Origin: Rhodoplanes tepidamans
GTDB lineage: Bacteria > Pseudomonadota > Alphaproteobacteria > Rhizobiales > Xanthobacteraceae
DNA length: 64,000 bases
NCBI RefSeq assembly: GCF_030813915.1
Contig: NZ_JAUSUJ010000004.1
Span: 1-64,000, forward strand
Reading direction: 5' to 3'
Shown: positions 37,164-47,099 of the stretch, one piece after another
Numbering within the stretch: the stretch's first letter is position 1
Layout of the letters: the number at the start of each line of letters is the position of its first letter
Notes under the pieces: model-generated
Database searches by the model: none
Told to the model about the DNA's origin: nothing
The model's input: the letters and a program-made list of their open reading frames with translations, nothing else
Position numbers and translations under genes: made by a program

Positions 37164-38989
37164 TGGCGCCGCCTCCGCTTCTCCAGCTGAAGGACATCGG
37201 CCTCACCTTCGGCGGCCATCCGCTGCTCGACGGCGTCGAGCTGGCGGTCGCGGCCGGCGAGCGCCTCTGCCTGGTCGGCCGCAACGGCTCGGGAAAGTCG
37301 ACGCTGCTGAAGATCGCCGCGGGGCTGATCGAGCCCGACCGCGGCAGCCGCTTCGTCCAGCCCGGCGCGACCGTGCGCTACCTCCCGCAGGAGCCCGACT
37401 TCGGCGAGGCGACGACGACGCTCGCCTATGTCACGGCCGGCCTCGGGCCCGGCGACGATCCGTACCGCGCCCGCTACCTCCTGGAGCAGCTCGGGCTGAC
37501 CGGCGAGGAGAGCCCGGCGACGCTGTCGGGCGGCGAGGCGCGGCGCGCCGCCATCGCCCGGGCGCTGGCGCCCGAGCCCGACATCCTGCTGCTCGACGAG
37601 CCGACCAATCACCTCGACCTGCCGGTGATCGAATGGCTGGAGGCGGAGCTCGACGCGACCCGCGCCGCCATGGTGATGATCAGCCACGACCGGCGCTTCC
37701 TCGCCGACCTCTCGCGCATCACGGTGTGGCTCGACCGCGGCCGGCTGCGGCGGATCGAGCGCGGCTTCGCCCAGTTCGAGGCGTGGCGCGACGAGGTGCT
37801 GGCGGAAGAGGAGCGCGAGCAGCACAAGCTCGACCGCAAGATCGTCGCCGAGGAGCACTGGATGCGCTACGGCGTCACGGCGCGCCGCAAGCGCAACATG
37901 CGCCGCGTCGGCGAGCTGCAGGCGCTGCGCCAGGCGCGGCGCGACTATCGCGCCACCGCCGGCAGCGTGTCGCTCGCCGCCGCCCAGGCCGACCGGTCCG
38001 GAACGCTGGTCGCCGAGGCGAAGACGATCTCGAAGAGCTACGACGGCCGGCCGATCGTGACCGAGTTCTCGACGCGGATCCAGCGCGGCGACCGCATCGG
38101 CATCGTCGGCCCGAACGGCACCGGCAAGACGACGCTGCTGTCGCTGCTCACCGGCATCCTCGCCCCCGATTCCGGCACGATCCGGCTCGGCGCCAATCTG
38201 GAGATGGCGACGCTGGAGCAGAGCCGCGAGAGCCTCGACCCGAACGCGACGGTGGCCGAGACGCTGACCGGCGGGCGCGGTGACAGCGTGATGGTCGGCG
38301 GCACGCAGCGCCACGTCGTCGGCTACATGAAGGACTTCCTGTTCGCGCCGGAGCAGGCCCGCACCGCGGTCGGCGCCCTGTCGGGCGGCGAGCGCGGCCG
38401 GCTGATGCTGGCGCGCGCGCTGGCCAAGCCCTCCAACGTGCTGGTGCTGGACGAGCCGACCAACGATCTCGACCTCGACACGCTCGACGTGCTGGAGGAG
38501 ATGCTCGGCGACTATGCCGGCACGGTGCTGCTGATCAGCCACGACCGCGACTTCCTCGACCGCATCGTCAACGCCGTGATCGTGCCGGAGGGCGACGGCC
38601 GCTGGACCGAGTACGCCGGCGGCTACACCGACATGCTCGCCCAGCGCGGCGCCGATCTGGCCCGCCAGGCGCCGGCGAAGGCGGCGAAGGAGAAGCCGGC
38701 TCCGGCGGACGACGCGGCCGCGCCCGCAGGCGACGCGAAGGCGGCCCGGCGCAAGCTCTCGTTCAACGAGAAGCACGCCCTGGAGACGCTGCCGAAGACC
38801 ATGGCGAAGCTGCAGAGGACGATCGCTTCGCTGCACGACAAGCTCGCCGACCCGGCCCTGTTCGCCCGCGACCGCAAGGCGTTCGACGAGACCTCGCAGG
38901 CCGCCGCGGCGGCCGAGGCCGAGCTCGCCGCCGCCGAGGAGCGCTGGCTGGAGCTGGAGATTCTCCGCGAGGAGATCGAGGGACGATAG
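37163..38989 (+). CDS. ABC-F family ATPase (Uup-like)
   Basis: A 608-residue soluble protein with two ABC ATPase domains. Walker A: LVGRNGSGKST and GIVGPNGTGKTT; signatures LSGGEARRAAIARAL and LSGGERGRLMLARAL; Walker B ILLLDEPTNHLDLP and VLVLDEPTNDLDLD. A 20-residue P-site linker of charged helices joins them, and a C-terminal coiled coil (about 520-608) follows, as in Uup, which acts on ribosomes or branched DNA. It has no membrane segments, so it is not a transporter. Confidence 0.92.
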   Translation: MAPPPLLQLKDIGLTFGGHPLLDGVELAVAAGERLCLVGRNGSGKSTLLKIAAGLIEPDRGSRFVQPGATVRYLPQEPDFGEATTTLAYVTAGLGPGDDPYRARYLLEQLGLTGEESPATLSGGEARRAAIARALAPEPDILLLDEPTNHLDLPVIEWLEAELDATRAAMVMISHDRRFLADLSRITVWLDRGRLRRIERGFAQFEAWRDEVLAEEEREQHKLDRKIVAEEHWMRYGVTARRKRNMRRVGELQALRQARRDYRATAGSVSLAAAQADRSGTLVAEAKTISKSYDGRPIVTEFSTRIQRGDRIGIVGPNGTGKTTLLSLLTGILAPDSGTIRLGANLEMATLEQSRESLDPNATVAETLTGGRGDSVMVGGTQRHVVGYMKDFLFAPEQARTAVGALSGGERGRLMLARALAKPSNVLVLDEPTNDLDLDTLDVLEEMLGDYAGTVLLISHDRDFLDRIVNAVIVPEGDGRWTEYAGGYTDMLAQRGADLARQAPAKAAKEKPAPADDAAAPAGDAKAARRKLSFNEKHALETLPKTMAKLQRTIASLHDKLADPALFARDRKAFDETSQAAAAAEAELAAAEERWLELEILREEIEGR

Positions 38990-39009
38990 CCGACGATCCT
39001 CGGCCTCGT

Positions 39010-39064
39010 GTCACCGGACGCGGCGCGAGCCGGTGACGTCTTCCCTCTCCCGCGAGGGGAGAGG
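39010..39064. terminator. Two adjacent hairpins between convergent genes
   Basis: GTCACCGG/CCGGTGAC (39010-39017 with 39030-39037) and CCTCTCCC/GGGAGAGG (39044-39051 with 39057-39064) lie between the ABC-F stop (38989) and the convergent gene ending at 39114. The second is of the CCTCTCCC-GCGAG-GGGAGAGG type often scattered in Rhizobiales genomes. No long T run. Confidence 0.45.
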
Positions 39065-39113
39065 TAAGACAGCGTGCCGCGCCACTCGGCCGGAGCTGAT
39101 CAGGCGGCCCAGA

Positions 39114-39515
39114 TCACATCGGGCAGCGCTTGTAGACCAGCTCCATCCCGTCCATGCCGGGGAAGATGCGCACCAGCGTGTCGGGGCTGGGCTGGCGGAC
39201 GCTGAGCTGGACGCTCGACAGCATGATGTCCGAGGCGCAGTTCGCCAGCATGTGGGTGACGGCGCCGGCGGTGCGGCGGCTCCTGATCTCGCAGGTCGTC
39301 GCCTTGCCGCGCACGTGGTTGCCGTCGATGACGAAGCCGCCGCCGAACAGCTCCGAGTTGTCCCGGAACGTGACCCGGCTGCCGGCCTTGACGAAGATCT
39401 TGTCGCAGGCCGAGCCGTCCGTCGCCCACGCGCCGGAGAGGTCGTCGGCCGCGGCCGGCGACACGGCGAGCCCGCCCGCCAGGGCGGCCGCCAGGACGAT
39501 TCCGAAGGTTCTCAT
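39114..39515 (-). CDS. Exported protein of unknown function
   Basis: A 133-residue protein with a signal peptide (MRTFGIVLAAALAGGLAVSP, cleaved after AAA) and a small beta-rich mature domain opening DLSGAWATDGSACDKIFVKAG. Four Cys suggest disulfides. The S-G-x-W-A-x-x-x-x-x-C opening resembles lipocalin-like domains that bind small molecules, but I cannot assign a family. A GGAGTG ribosome site precedes the ATG. It follows the RND pump in the same direction by 38 bp. Confidence 0.7.
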   Translation of the reverse strand: MRTFGIVLAAALAGGLAVSPAAADDLSGAWATDGSACDKIFVKAGSRVTFRDNSELFGGGFVIDGNHVRGKATTCEIRSRRTAGAVTHMLANCASDIMLSSVQLSVRQPSPDTLVRIFPGMDGMELVYKRCPM

Positions 39516-39553
39516 GGGTCACTCCTTCGTGCGCACCGGCGCACGTCAAATCT

Positions 39554-42500
39554 TCACTCCGCCGCCGGCTTCGCGTCCGGCTCCACGCCCGCGGACGGCT
39601 CCATCGCCGAGGCCGACTCCTGCTTCGGCCGCGCGCCCTTGCGGAGCTTCTCGCGGATGGCCTGGAAGAAGACGTAGAGCGGCGGGATGACGAAGATGCC
39701 GAGGAACGACGCGAAGAGCATGCCGCCGAACACCGGCGTGCCGACGTCGCGGCGCGCCAGCTGCGAGGCTCCGGTGGCGATCACCAGCGGCCACAGGCCG
39801 AGGATGAAGGCGAAGCTCGTCATCATCACGGGCCGGAAGCGGAGCCGCGCGCCCTCCGCCGCCGCCTCCAGCAACGGCACGCCGCGCTCGCGCTGCTCCT
39901 TGGCGAACTCGACGATCAGGATGCCGTTCTTCGCCGCCAGCCCGATCAGCACGACCATGCCGATCTGGGCGTAGAGGTCGAGCGTCAGCCCGGCCAGGAC
40001 CATGGCGACGAAGGAGCCGAGCAGGCCGACCGTCACCGACAGCAGCACCGGGACGGGAATCGTCCAGCTCTCGTACAGCGCCACCAGGAACAGATAGGCG
40101 AACAGCACCGCGAAGCCGAGGATCATCGCGGTCTTGCCGGAGGCCCGCTTCTCCTGGAAGGCGGTGTCGGTCCAGGCGCCGGCATAGCCCGACGGCAGCG
40201 TCTTCGCCGCCACCTGCTCCATCGCGGCGAGCGCCTCGCCGGAGGAGACGCCATCGGCCGGCGAGCCCTGCACCGTGACGGCGCGGGTGTTGTTGTAGCG
40301 GATCAGCGACGGCGGCCCGACCACGATGCTCGCCTCGGCGAGGCTGCGCAGCGGGATCATCTGGCCGTCCTTGTTGCGGATGTTGACGCGGTACAGATCC
40401 TCGACGCCGCGGCGGTCCGCCGCCTCGCCCTGGAGCTGCACCTTCCAGGTGCGGCCGTAGAGGTTGAAGTCGTTGACGTAGAGGCCGCCGAGCGTCGCCT
40501 GCAGGGCCTGGAACAGGTCCGACAGCCTGACCCCGAGCACCTGCGCCTTGTCGCGGTCGATGTCGAGATAGATCGACGGGTTGGTGGCCGAGAAGGTGGA
40601 GAACACCCGTGAGAGCTTCGGATCCTGGTTGGCGGCGACGAGGAGGCCGCGCAGCACCTGGGCCAGCACCTTCGGGTCGCCGGCCTGCAGGTCCTGCAGC
40701 ACGTAGGTGAAGCCGCCGCCGGTGCCGAGCCCGATGATCGGCGGCGGCGCGAGCGGCAGCACCGTGCCGCCCTGGATCTGGCGGAACTTCGGCACCAGCC
40801 GCTCCATGATGGCGGACGCGGACTGCGACGGATCCTTGCGCTCCTCGAAGTCCTTCAGGGTGACGACGACGAAGGCCGCGTTCGCCTGCGAGAAGTTGTC
40901 GATGAAGTTGAGGCCGGTCACCGAGGTGAAGAACGCGATCGACGGCTCCTCCTTGAGGATCGCCTCGGCCTGGCGCAGGACCTCGGTCGAGCGGGCCACC
41001 GAGGCGCCGCCCGGCAGCTGGGCCACGACGAAGAAGGCGCCCTGGTCGTCCTCCGGCAGGAAGCCGGTCGGGGTGATCCTGGAGAAGCCCCAGGTGCCGG
41101 CGCCGGCGGCCGCGACCGCCACCAGGCTGATCACCGCCACGCGGACGATGCGGGCGGTGACGGCGCCGTAGGCGTCGCGCACCTTGTCGATGCCGCGCAT
41201 CACGTATCCGATCGGCCCCCGCCGCGGCCCGTGGTGGCGCTTCAGCAGCACGGCGCACAGCGCCGGCGACAGGGTGAGCGCGTTGACGGCCGAGAGGAAC
41301 ATCGCCACCGCCACGGTGACGGCGAACTGCCGGAACAGCTCGCCCGAGATGCCCGGGATGAAGGCGACCGGCACGAACACCGAGAGCAGCACCAGCGTGA
41401 TGGCGACGATCGGCGCCGTGATCTCGGTCATCGCCTTCTTGGTGGCGTCGGCGACCGAGAGATCGGGATGCTCCTCCATCACCCGCTCGACGTTCTCCAC
41501 CACCACGATGGCGTCGTCGACCACGATGCCGATGGCCAGCACCACGGCCAGCAGCGACACCGAGTTGGCCGAGTAGCCGATGGCGAGCAGCACCACGAAG
41601 GTGCCGATCAGGCTCACCGGCACGGCGACGGTCGGGATCACCGTGGCGCGGACGCTGCCGAGGAACAGGTAGACGACCAGCACGACGAGGACGAAGGCCT
41701 CGATCAGGGTCTTCTGCACCTCGTGGATGGTCGCCTTGACGAAGGTGGTCGGATCGTAGGTGACGGTCCAGACGAGGTCCTCGGGGAAGCGCGTCGCCAG
41801 CTCGCGCATCAGGCCCTTGACCTCGTCGAGCGTGGTGATCGCGTTGGCGCCGGGCGACTGGTAGATGGCGATCGCCGCCGCCGGGGCGCCGTTGAGCTCG
41901 GTGGTCGTGTCCGACGAGGAGGCGCCGAGCTCGATCCGGGCGACGTCGGAGAGCCGCAGCACCGATCCGTCCGGATTGGTGCGCACCACGATGGCCTCGA
42001 ACTCCGGCACCGTGGCGAGCCGGCCCTTGGTCTGGATGTTGAGCTGCAGGCGCTGGTCGTCGGAGATCGGCCGCGCGCCGATGCGGCCGACCGCCGCCTG
42101 CACGTTCTGCGACTGGATCGCCTGGACGATGTCGCCGGTGGTGAGATCGAGGCCGGTGAGCCGGTCGGTCTGCACCCACACCCGCATGGCGTAGTCGAGC
42201 GGCCCCCACAGCGCGGCGTCGCCGACGCCGGGCGTGCTCTTGATGCGGTCGAGGATGTTGATGGTGACGTAGTTGGAGATGAACAGCGGGTCGTGGGTCT
42301 GCTTCGGCGACGACAGGGCGATGACGCCCAGCATGGCCGAGGACTTCTTCTTGACCGTGACGCCCTGCCGCTGCACGTCCTCGGGGAGGCGCGACAGCGC
42401 GATCTGCACCCGGTTGTTGACGTTGACCGTGTTGGTGTCGGGGTTCGTGCCGAGCTCGAACGAGACGATCAGCGTGTAGCTGCCGTCGTCGCCCGACACG

Positions 42501-42742
42501 CTCTTCATGTAGATCGCCTTGTCGACGCCGACCACCTGCGCCTCGAGCGGCTGCGCGATGGTCGCCTCCACCACGGCGGCCGAGGCGCCGGGGTAGCTGG
42601 TGGTCACCGAGACCTGCGGCGGCACGATGTCCGGATACTGGGCGAACGGGATCGCGGCGAGCGAGACGAGCCCGGCGATGGTGGTGACGATGGCGATGAC
42701 GACGGCGAAGCGGGGACGATCGACGAAGATCGAGGACAGCAT
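39554..42742 (-). CDS. RND multidrug efflux permease (HAE1 family)
   Basis: A 1062-residue inner-membrane transporter with 12 transmembrane segments and two large periplasmic loops. The N-terminus [20 protein letters not shown] and [19 protein letters not shown] are HAE1 hallmarks; the proton-relay Asp pair is in [18 protein letters not shown]. It pumps drugs, detergents or lipophilic compounds out of the cell with its adaptor. The adaptor gene is just upstream (3 nt gap); no outer-membrane TolC/OprM gene is nearby, so the channel must be supplied elsewhere. It resembles MexF/BepG-type pumps. Confidence 0.95.
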   Translation of the reverse strand: MLSSIFVDRPRFAVVIAIVTTIAGLVSLAAIPFAQYPDIVPPQVSVTTSYPGASAAVVEATIAQPLEAQVVGVDKAIYMKSVSGDDGSYTLIVSFELGTNPDTNTVNVNNRVQIALSRLPEDVQRQGVTVKKKSSAMLGVIALSSPKQTHDPLFISNYVTINILDRIKSTPGVGDAALWGPLDYAMRVWVQTDRLTGLDLTTGDIVQAIQSQNVQAAVGRIGARPISDDQRLQLNIQTKGRLATVPEFEAIVVRTNPDGSVLRLSDVARIELGASSSDTTTELNGAPAAAIAIYQSPGANAITTLDEVKGLMRELATRFPEDLVWTVTYDPTTFVKATIHEVQKTLIEAFVLVVLVVYLFLGSVRATVIPTVAVPVSLIGTFVVLLAIGYSANSVSLLAVVLAIGIVVDDAIVVVENVERVMEEHPDLSVADATKKAMTEITAPIVAITLVLLSVFVPVAFIPGISGELFRQFAVTVAVAMFLSAVNALTLSPALCAVLLKRHHGPRRGPIGYVMRGIDKVRDAYGAVTARIVRVAVISLVAVAAAGAGTWGFSRITPTGFLPEDDQGAFFVVAQLPGGASVARSTEVLRQAEAILKEEPSIAFFTSVTGLNFIDNFSQANAAFVVVTLKDFEERKDPSQSASAIMERLVPKFRQIQGGTVLPLAPPPIIGLGTGGGFTYVLQDLQAGDPKVLAQVLRGLLVAANQDPKLSRVFSTFSATNPSIYLDIDRDKAQVLGVRLSDLFQALQATLGGLYVNDFNLYGRTWKVQLQGEAADRRGVEDLYRVNIRNKDGQMIPLRSLAEASIVVGPPSLIRYNNTRAVTVQGSPADGVSSGEALAAMEQVAAKTLPSGYAGAWTDTAFQEKRASGKTAMILGFAVLFAYLFLVALYESWTIPVPVLLSVTVGLLGSFVAMVLAGLTLDLYAQIGMVVLIGLAAKNGILIVEFAKEQRERGVPLLEAAAEGARLRFRPVMMTSFAFILGLWPLVIATGASQLARRDVGTPVFGGMLFASFLGIFVIPPLYVFFQAIREKLRKGARPKQESASAMEPSAGVEPDAKPAAE

Positions 42743-42745
42743 CGC

Positions 42746-43873
42746 TCAGCTCCGGCCGACCGGCTGCACCGGGGTGGCGCGCACCGCGGTGCCGGCGCGC
42801 ACGCCCTGCAGGCCCTGGACGATGACCAGCTCGCCGCCCTTCAGGCCCGACTCGATGACGATGTCGGCGCCGACCGAGACGTTCGGCACCACCCGCCGCA
42901 CCGCCGCCTTGCCGTCCTCGACCACGAACACGTAGGTGCCCTGCTGGTCGGCGATGAGGGCCGCCTGCGGCACCAGCACCTTCTCCTCGGGCGTCGCCGT
43001 CTGCAGGGTGACGCGGACGAACTGGCCGTCGATCAGCAGGCCGTTCGGGTTCGGCATGGTGGCGCGGGCCAGCACCGTGTCGGTCGACCGGTTCACGGTG
43101 ACGTCGATGAAGTTCATCTTGCCGGTCTGGTCGTAGGTCGTGCCGTCGGAGAACCTGAGCGACACGGTGAGCTCGTCGGCGGAGCGCTTGCCGCCCTTCT
43201 CGGCCGCCTCGGTGAGCGCCCGCTGGCTGATCGGGAACGAGACGTACATCGGATCCTGGCTGACGATGGTGGCCAGCACGCCCGAATCGGGGCCGACGAC
43301 GTTGCCCTTGGTGATGGCGGTCTTGCCGATCTTGCCGTCGATCGGCGAGGTGATGCGGGTGTAGCCGAGATTGATCCGCGCGGTGGCGAGGTTCGCCTCG
43401 GCGCTCAGCACCGAGCCCTTGGCCGAGTTCTCCTCGGCGATGGCCTGGTCGCGGGCCACCACGGTGCCGGAGTTGCGGGCGAGCAGATCCTCGGCCCGCT
43501 GGCGCTGCAGGCCGGCGAGCGTGAGCGCCGCCTTGGCGCGCTCCAGCGCGCCCTGCGCCTGCTCCACGTCGGCCTCGAACAGGCCCTTCTCGATCTGGTA
43601 GAGCGCGGCGCCGGACTTGATCGTGTCGCCCTCGGTGAACAGCACCTCGTCGAGGAAGCCCTTCACCCGCGCCCGTACCTCGACCTTGTTGATGGCGTCG
43701 ACGCGGCCGACGAAGTCGGCGGACGGGTTGATCGCCTTGCGCTCGGCCTTGACCACGCCGACCGGCACGGCTTGGCCGTCGACGGACTGGGCGCCGGCCG
43801 ACGTGGCGAGCCCGAAGGCCGTCACGGCCGCGCACACACCCACCGCCATGGTGCGGGTCCAAGGTCGTCGCAT
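42746..43873 (-). CDS. RND efflux periplasmic adaptor protein
   Basis: A 375-residue membrane fusion protein with a signal ending ATSAGA (about residue 28), barrel-sandwich FVGRVDAINKVEVRARVKGF and EGDTIKSGAALYQIEKGLFE, an alpha-hairpin (EADVEQAQGALERAKAALTL to AEANLATARINL) and a C-terminal beta-barrel. It lacks a lipobox Cys, so it is periplasmic. It couples the RND pump to an outer-membrane channel. Start at 43873 gives the proper signal. No dedicated regulator gene is adjacent. Confidence 0.94.
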   Translation of the reverse strand: MRRPWTRTMAVGVCAAVTAFGLATSAGAQSVDGQAVPVGVVKAERKAINPSADFVGRVDAINKVEVRARVKGFLDEVLFTEGDTIKSGAALYQIEKGLFEADVEQAQGALERAKAALTLAGLQRQRAEDLLARNSGTVVARDQAIAEENSAKGSVLSAEANLATARINLGYTRITSPIDGKIGKTAITKGNVVGPDSGVLATIVSQDPMYVSFPISQRALTEAAEKGGKRSADELTVSLRFSDGTTYDQTGKMNFIDVTVNRSTDTVLARATMPNPNGLLIDGQFVRVTLQTATPEEKVLVPQAALIADQQGTYVFVVEDGKAAVRRVVPNVSVGADIVIESGLKGGELVIVQGLQGVRAGTAVRATPVQPVGRS

Positions 43874-44004
43874 CGTCCCCTCCAGATCAGGCGCTCGGAT
43901 CGTCCGGCACGACGTCCGGGAATCACCCGCACGGGGGCCGTCGCAGATGATGATATCGCGCCGCCGGCGTGCTGTCCCGGACGGCGACGCGACCGCGGCG
44001 CCGC

Positions 44005-45237
44005 TCAGTGCCCGCCGAGCACCAGCGTCTGTATCGGCAGCAGCAGCGCCTGGATGCGCAGGATCATGGCGTGGACGAGCGCCACCGTGTCGACGACGTG
44101 CAGTGCGAGCCACCGCAGCGTTCCGACATGGCCCGAAGCGAGCGCCTCGTGATTGCTCGTGTAGGCGTTGGCGATGCAGCTCGAGCCCGGGGTGACGCCC
44201 TCGAGCCCCCCCGCGTAGAGCGGCTCGAGGGTCACCAGGATAGTCCCGGGCCGGGTCACCTGGAGAGGATCGACGAGCTGCTCGCCGCCGCGGAACTGGC
44301 CGCTGGCGATGTAGCCCTGCACCCCGGTGACCACCATCGGGATGATGGTCCAGGGCTTGGAGGCGCAGGTAGCCTCGGCCACCATGCCGACCGCCATGAC
44401 CTGCGCCTCGATCTGGCCGAAGCCGGCCTGCAGGCCGCGCCCGGCCGACGACGCCGGAATCAGGATCCCGGCCGGTCGCATGAGCGGATTGACGATGTCC
44501 CCGACTCGCAGCGTGAACTGCTCGACCCGGCCGCTGACGCCGGCCTTCACCAGAGTCTTGCTCAGGTCCACCTCGGCCTGGGCCAGCGCCGCCTCGGAGC
44601 TCGCCTTCTGGGCCGGCAGCAGGGTGACGAGGCGGGCCTCGGCGGCGTCCCGCTGGGCCGTCGCCGCGGCGACGCCGCCGCGACGACCGGCGACCATGTT
44701 CTCCAGCCGCTCCAGCTCGCGACGGGCGACGATGTCGGGGTTCCGCTTGTACAGCTCCTGTTTGGTGGCGAGCTCGTCGAGCGCCTGCTGGTAGGCGCCC
44801 TGCGCCTCCTGGATCTTGCCCTCGGCGGCCACGATGTCGGTCTTGGCGACCACCATCTCGGCATCGACCTCGACGATCTGACGCCGCGCCGTCTCGACGG
44901 CGGCCTGCTGCTTGGTGGAATCGAGCCGGAAGATCGGGGCGCCCTCCTCGATCGGCGCGCTGAAGCCGATAAAGACCTCAGCGACCCGGCCGTTGGTCTC
45001 CGGCAGGATCGGGACGGTGCGATAGAAGGAGGTGACGTTGGTGGTGGAGGGGTGATTGTAGAACACCACGGTGATGAGCCCGACCGTGAGCATCAGGCAG
45101 GTGGTGATGCCCCAGCGCAGCTCGAACCACACCGAGTAGAGCGTGATCTCGTGGCCGAACCGCTTGCCCTGGCGGTAGCGACGATAGAGGTAGTCGGGCA
45201 GGATGGTGAGCAGCGAGCAGAACAGAAGCTCGAGCAT
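44005..45237 (-). CDS. HlyD-type membrane fusion protein
   Basis: A 410-residue inner-membrane-anchored adaptor. The cytoplasmic N-terminus LPDYLYRRYRQGKRFGHEIT precedes one transmembrane helix (CLMLTVGLITVVFYNH). Then come the HlyD barrel-sandwich halves (ILPETNGRVAEVFIGFSAPI and VKAGVSGRVEQFTLRVGD) around a long coiled-coil hairpin (about 115-230). The unusual C-terminal helix LVHAMILRIQALLLPIQTLV may be a second membrane segment. It starts 3 bp past the membrane-protein gene, so the two form a unit, comparable to YibH/YiaV-type HlyD with YibI/YiaW. Confidence 0.85.
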   Translation of the reverse strand: MLELLFCSLLTILPDYLYRRYRQGKRFGHEITLYSVWFELRWGITTCLMLTVGLITVVFYNHPSTTNVTSFYRTVPILPETNGRVAEVFIGFSAPIEEGAPIFRLDSTKQQAAVETARRQIVEVDAEMVVAKTDIVAAEGKIQEAQGAYQQALDELATKQELYKRNPDIVARRELERLENMVAGRRGGVAAATAQRDAAEARLVTLLPAQKASSEAALAQAEVDLSKTLVKAGVSGRVEQFTLRVGDIVNPLMRPAGILIPASSAGRGLQAGFGQIEAQVMAVGMVAEATCASKPWTIIPMVVTGVQGYIASGQFRGGEQLVDPLQVTRPGTILVTLEPLYAGGLEGVTPGSSCIANAYTSNHEALASGHVGTLRWLALHVVDTVALVHAMILRIQALLLPIQTLVLGGH

Positions 45238-45240
45238 GGG

Positions 45241-45798
45241 TCAGCTCCTGGCGGCGACGGTGAGCCCGGGCGCGGCGGAGGGCGGCGCGGCCGTCATGGC
45301 GGCTTCGCGCGGCGGCGGGGCAGACGGAGCCGCGGGCGACGCCTCGCCGGCCGCCGGCCGGGCGTGAGCGCCGGTGCCGTGACCGGCCTCCGGCCCGCCG
45401 TCGGGTCCGGTCGCCGTCTCGGTCTCGTCGGGCACCCCGGCGCCCCCCTGCCCCGGCGGCACCCCGGCGATCCGCTCGACCGACCCGGCGATCCGGCGCA
45501 GCGGGCTGCCGAAGTCCGGCAGATCGATCAGGGCGAGCAGCAGCCCGATGACCCAGAAGATGTGCACATGGGTGAACAGGGCAAGCAGGCCGAGCACGGC
45601 GACGATCTCGAACTGCAGCTTCTTCGACTTGTGGGCGATGCGCTCGGGCAGCGTGTGCAGCCGCAGGAACAGGATGCCGACGCCCAGCACCGCCCCGATC
45701 AGCGTCAGGGCCATCACCACCATCAGGACGTCGGTGTCGCCCGGGGCCGTGATGAAAGGTGGCAGGTGGTGGGGTGCATTCGGATGCAGAGCACTCAT
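45241..45798 (-). CDS. Small membrane protein partnered with HlyD (YibI/YiaW-like)
   Basis: A 185-residue protein with two or three hydrophobic segments in the first 100 residues (LMVVMALTLIGAVLGVGILF, IVAVLGLLALFTHVHIFWVI) and a long, disordered Pro/Ala/Gly C-terminus. Its tight linkage to the HlyD-like gene is the pattern of the YibI/YibH-type pairs, whose transported substrate is not known. The disordered tail is unusual for a short membrane protein. Confidence 0.65.
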   Translation of the reverse strand: MSALHPNAPHHLPPFITAPGDTDVLMVVMALTLIGAVLGVGILFLRLHTLPERIAHKSKKLQFEIVAVLGLLALFTHVHIFWVIGLLLALIDLPDFGSPLRRIAGSVERIAGVPPGQGGAGVPDETETATGPDGGPEAGHGTGAHARPAAGEASPAAPSAPPPREAAMTAAPPSAAPGLTVAARS

Positions 45799-45907
45799 TC
45801 CATCTCTCCTGTCGCCGGAACGTCACACGACGGGCGCGCGCCGGAGGGAGATCGTGCGAGATCGCGCCGGCCGGGCGCCCGATCGCCCGCGCCGCGCGAT
45901 GCCCGTG

Positions 45908-46234
45908 TCACTTCCCGCCGACGATCTCCTGCGCGACGGCATCCATCACCAGCATCTTCGGCTCGCGGAAGCAGCGGTCCTTCACCTTCCTGATGTTGGT
46001 CTCGCGGAACGTCTGCACGTCGATCACGGTCGTGCCCCGCTTGCCGGCATGATAGCCGCTGATCCACAGCGCGACCTGGTCCGGGTTGGCGACCTTGTAG
46101 GCCTGCCACTGCTCGCACGTGATCCTGGCGACGTCGATGGTCGTCTGGGCCCGGACGGGCGCCGGCACGAGGAGCGCAGACGCCGCGACGAGCCAGACGA
46201 CATGCGCTGCGGTCGATCCGTCGTAGGATGTCAT
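45908..46234 (-). CDS. HdeA/HdeB-family acid-stress chaperone
   Basis: A 108-residue protein. The signal ends at about 29 (VPAPVRAQ). The mature domain has the family pattern ITCEQWQAYKVANPDQVALW, ISGYHAGKRG and KVKDRCFREPKMLVMDAVAQ, with the two Cys forming the conserved disulfide. HdeA/B are periplasmic chaperones that unfold at low pH and stop aggregation of other proteins. It heads a possible operon with the membrane protein and HlyD genes (109-bp gap). Confidence 0.85.
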   Translation of the reverse strand: MTSYDGSTAAHVVWLVAASALLVPAPVRAQTTIDVARITCEQWQAYKVANPDQVALWISGYHAGKRGTTVIDVQTFRETNIRKVKDRCFREPKMLVMDAVAQEIVGGK

Positions 46235-46784
46235 TGAACGGCCTCCTTCGTTTCGTGTCGTTCGGAGCCCCCCGCACGACGTGGCCCGTCGTGCCGTCGC
46301 CGCCGATCACTCGCTCTTCCGCCCCGCGTGCATCGGAGCATGCAGCACTCCGCCGACCGTCCGATCCGGGCCTCGACTGTCAACTCGTTCGAACGGGACG
46401 GTCGGTCGTCGCGTCGCCCACCGACGAGGCCGCCCTCGTCGCGACAAATGATAATCTCGCCACAGTTGGCACCGTCACCAGAAGAACCTCTTAAGCGACG
46501 CCTAGTCGATTTGAGCTATAGCGTGAGACGCGGCTTCGTCGCAGGCTGTCAGTCACGGTCCGGCAGAAGCAGAGCCTGGAATCGAAGAGGCGAGGTGCCG
46601 AAGTCTGTGTTCCGAGATTCGAGCTCACGATCCGATCAACCTTGATACCGGTCAATGCACTTTCGTCTGGCCAAGCAATTTTTCACGTGATGATGATGTC
46701 TCGCCTGGAAGCCGAGCCGGCGCACGAGAGCATCGGCTCTCCCTCGCGACAAGAGCACGAGCAGGGGCGAACCGGGAGTCTGCA
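46235..46784. other. 550-bp divergent intergenic region
   Basis: It separates hdeB-like (minus) from the small exported protein (plus) and is lower in GC than its flanks from about 46440 on. The one clear signal is the FNR/FixK-like box listed separately. No ORF with coding character and no convincing RNA gene are seen. Confidence 0.5.
46642..46655 (+). promoter_or_regulatory. FNR/FixK-type box upstream of the exported-protein/DUF3141/pta/ackA/fabI run
   Basis: TTGATACCGGTCAA matches the FNR/FixK consensus TTGAT-N4-ATCAA at 9 of 10 defined positions. An AT-rich patch CAATTTTT (46676-46683) lies about 22 bp on, the correct place for a class II -10 element, giving a start near 46690. The next gene on the + strand starts at 46785. 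Oxygen-responsive activation is inference from the motif. Confidence 0.55.
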
Positions 46785-47048
46785 ATGAAGATCACATCAT
46801 CGTTATCGCTGGCAGCGGCAATCGTGATGACGACGCTGATCGGCGGCGTCAGCCCGTCGAACGCCGTCGTCTACTGCCAGTACGTCGATTATCCTCCGAG
46901 TTGCGTCGCCCGCCCCGGCGTCGTCCTGCGCCCACGGCCGGTCGCGCGAGCCGTCGCGAGGCCGGGCGTCGGAGCCCCGGGCGTCGGCGTGCGGCCGGGA
47001 ACGCCGATGAACCGCGGCGGCCCCGTCAATCGCGCCGGACGACGTTGA
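46785..47048 (+). CDS. Small exported protein of Bradyrhizobium type, unknown function
   Basis: An 87-residue protein with a signal (SLSLAAAIVMTTLIGGVSPS, cleaved after SNA) and a short mature chain: VVYCQYVDYPPSCVARPG with two Cys close enough for a disulfide, then a Pro/Arg/Gly-rich tail ending MNRGGPVNRAGRR. I recall similar chains in Bradyrhizobium and relatives without a role. It is the first gene after the FNR/FixK-like box and 51 bp ahead of the next gene. Confidence 0.75.
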   Translation: MKITSSLSLAAAIVMTTLIGGVSPSNAVVYCQYVDYPPSCVARPGVVLRPRPVARAVARPGVGAPGVGVRPGTPMNRGGPVNRAGRR

Positions 47049-47099
47049 CCGGGCCGTTCTCGACGGCGCTCACCGACGGGTCCACCAGGAGGCGCGTGA

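Noticed and set aside
39546..44152. Open frames of 1438 and 973 codons over the efflux genes
   Set aside because: RND and adaptor motifs are in frame elsewhere; these are low-complexity shadows rich in Arg, His and Gly.
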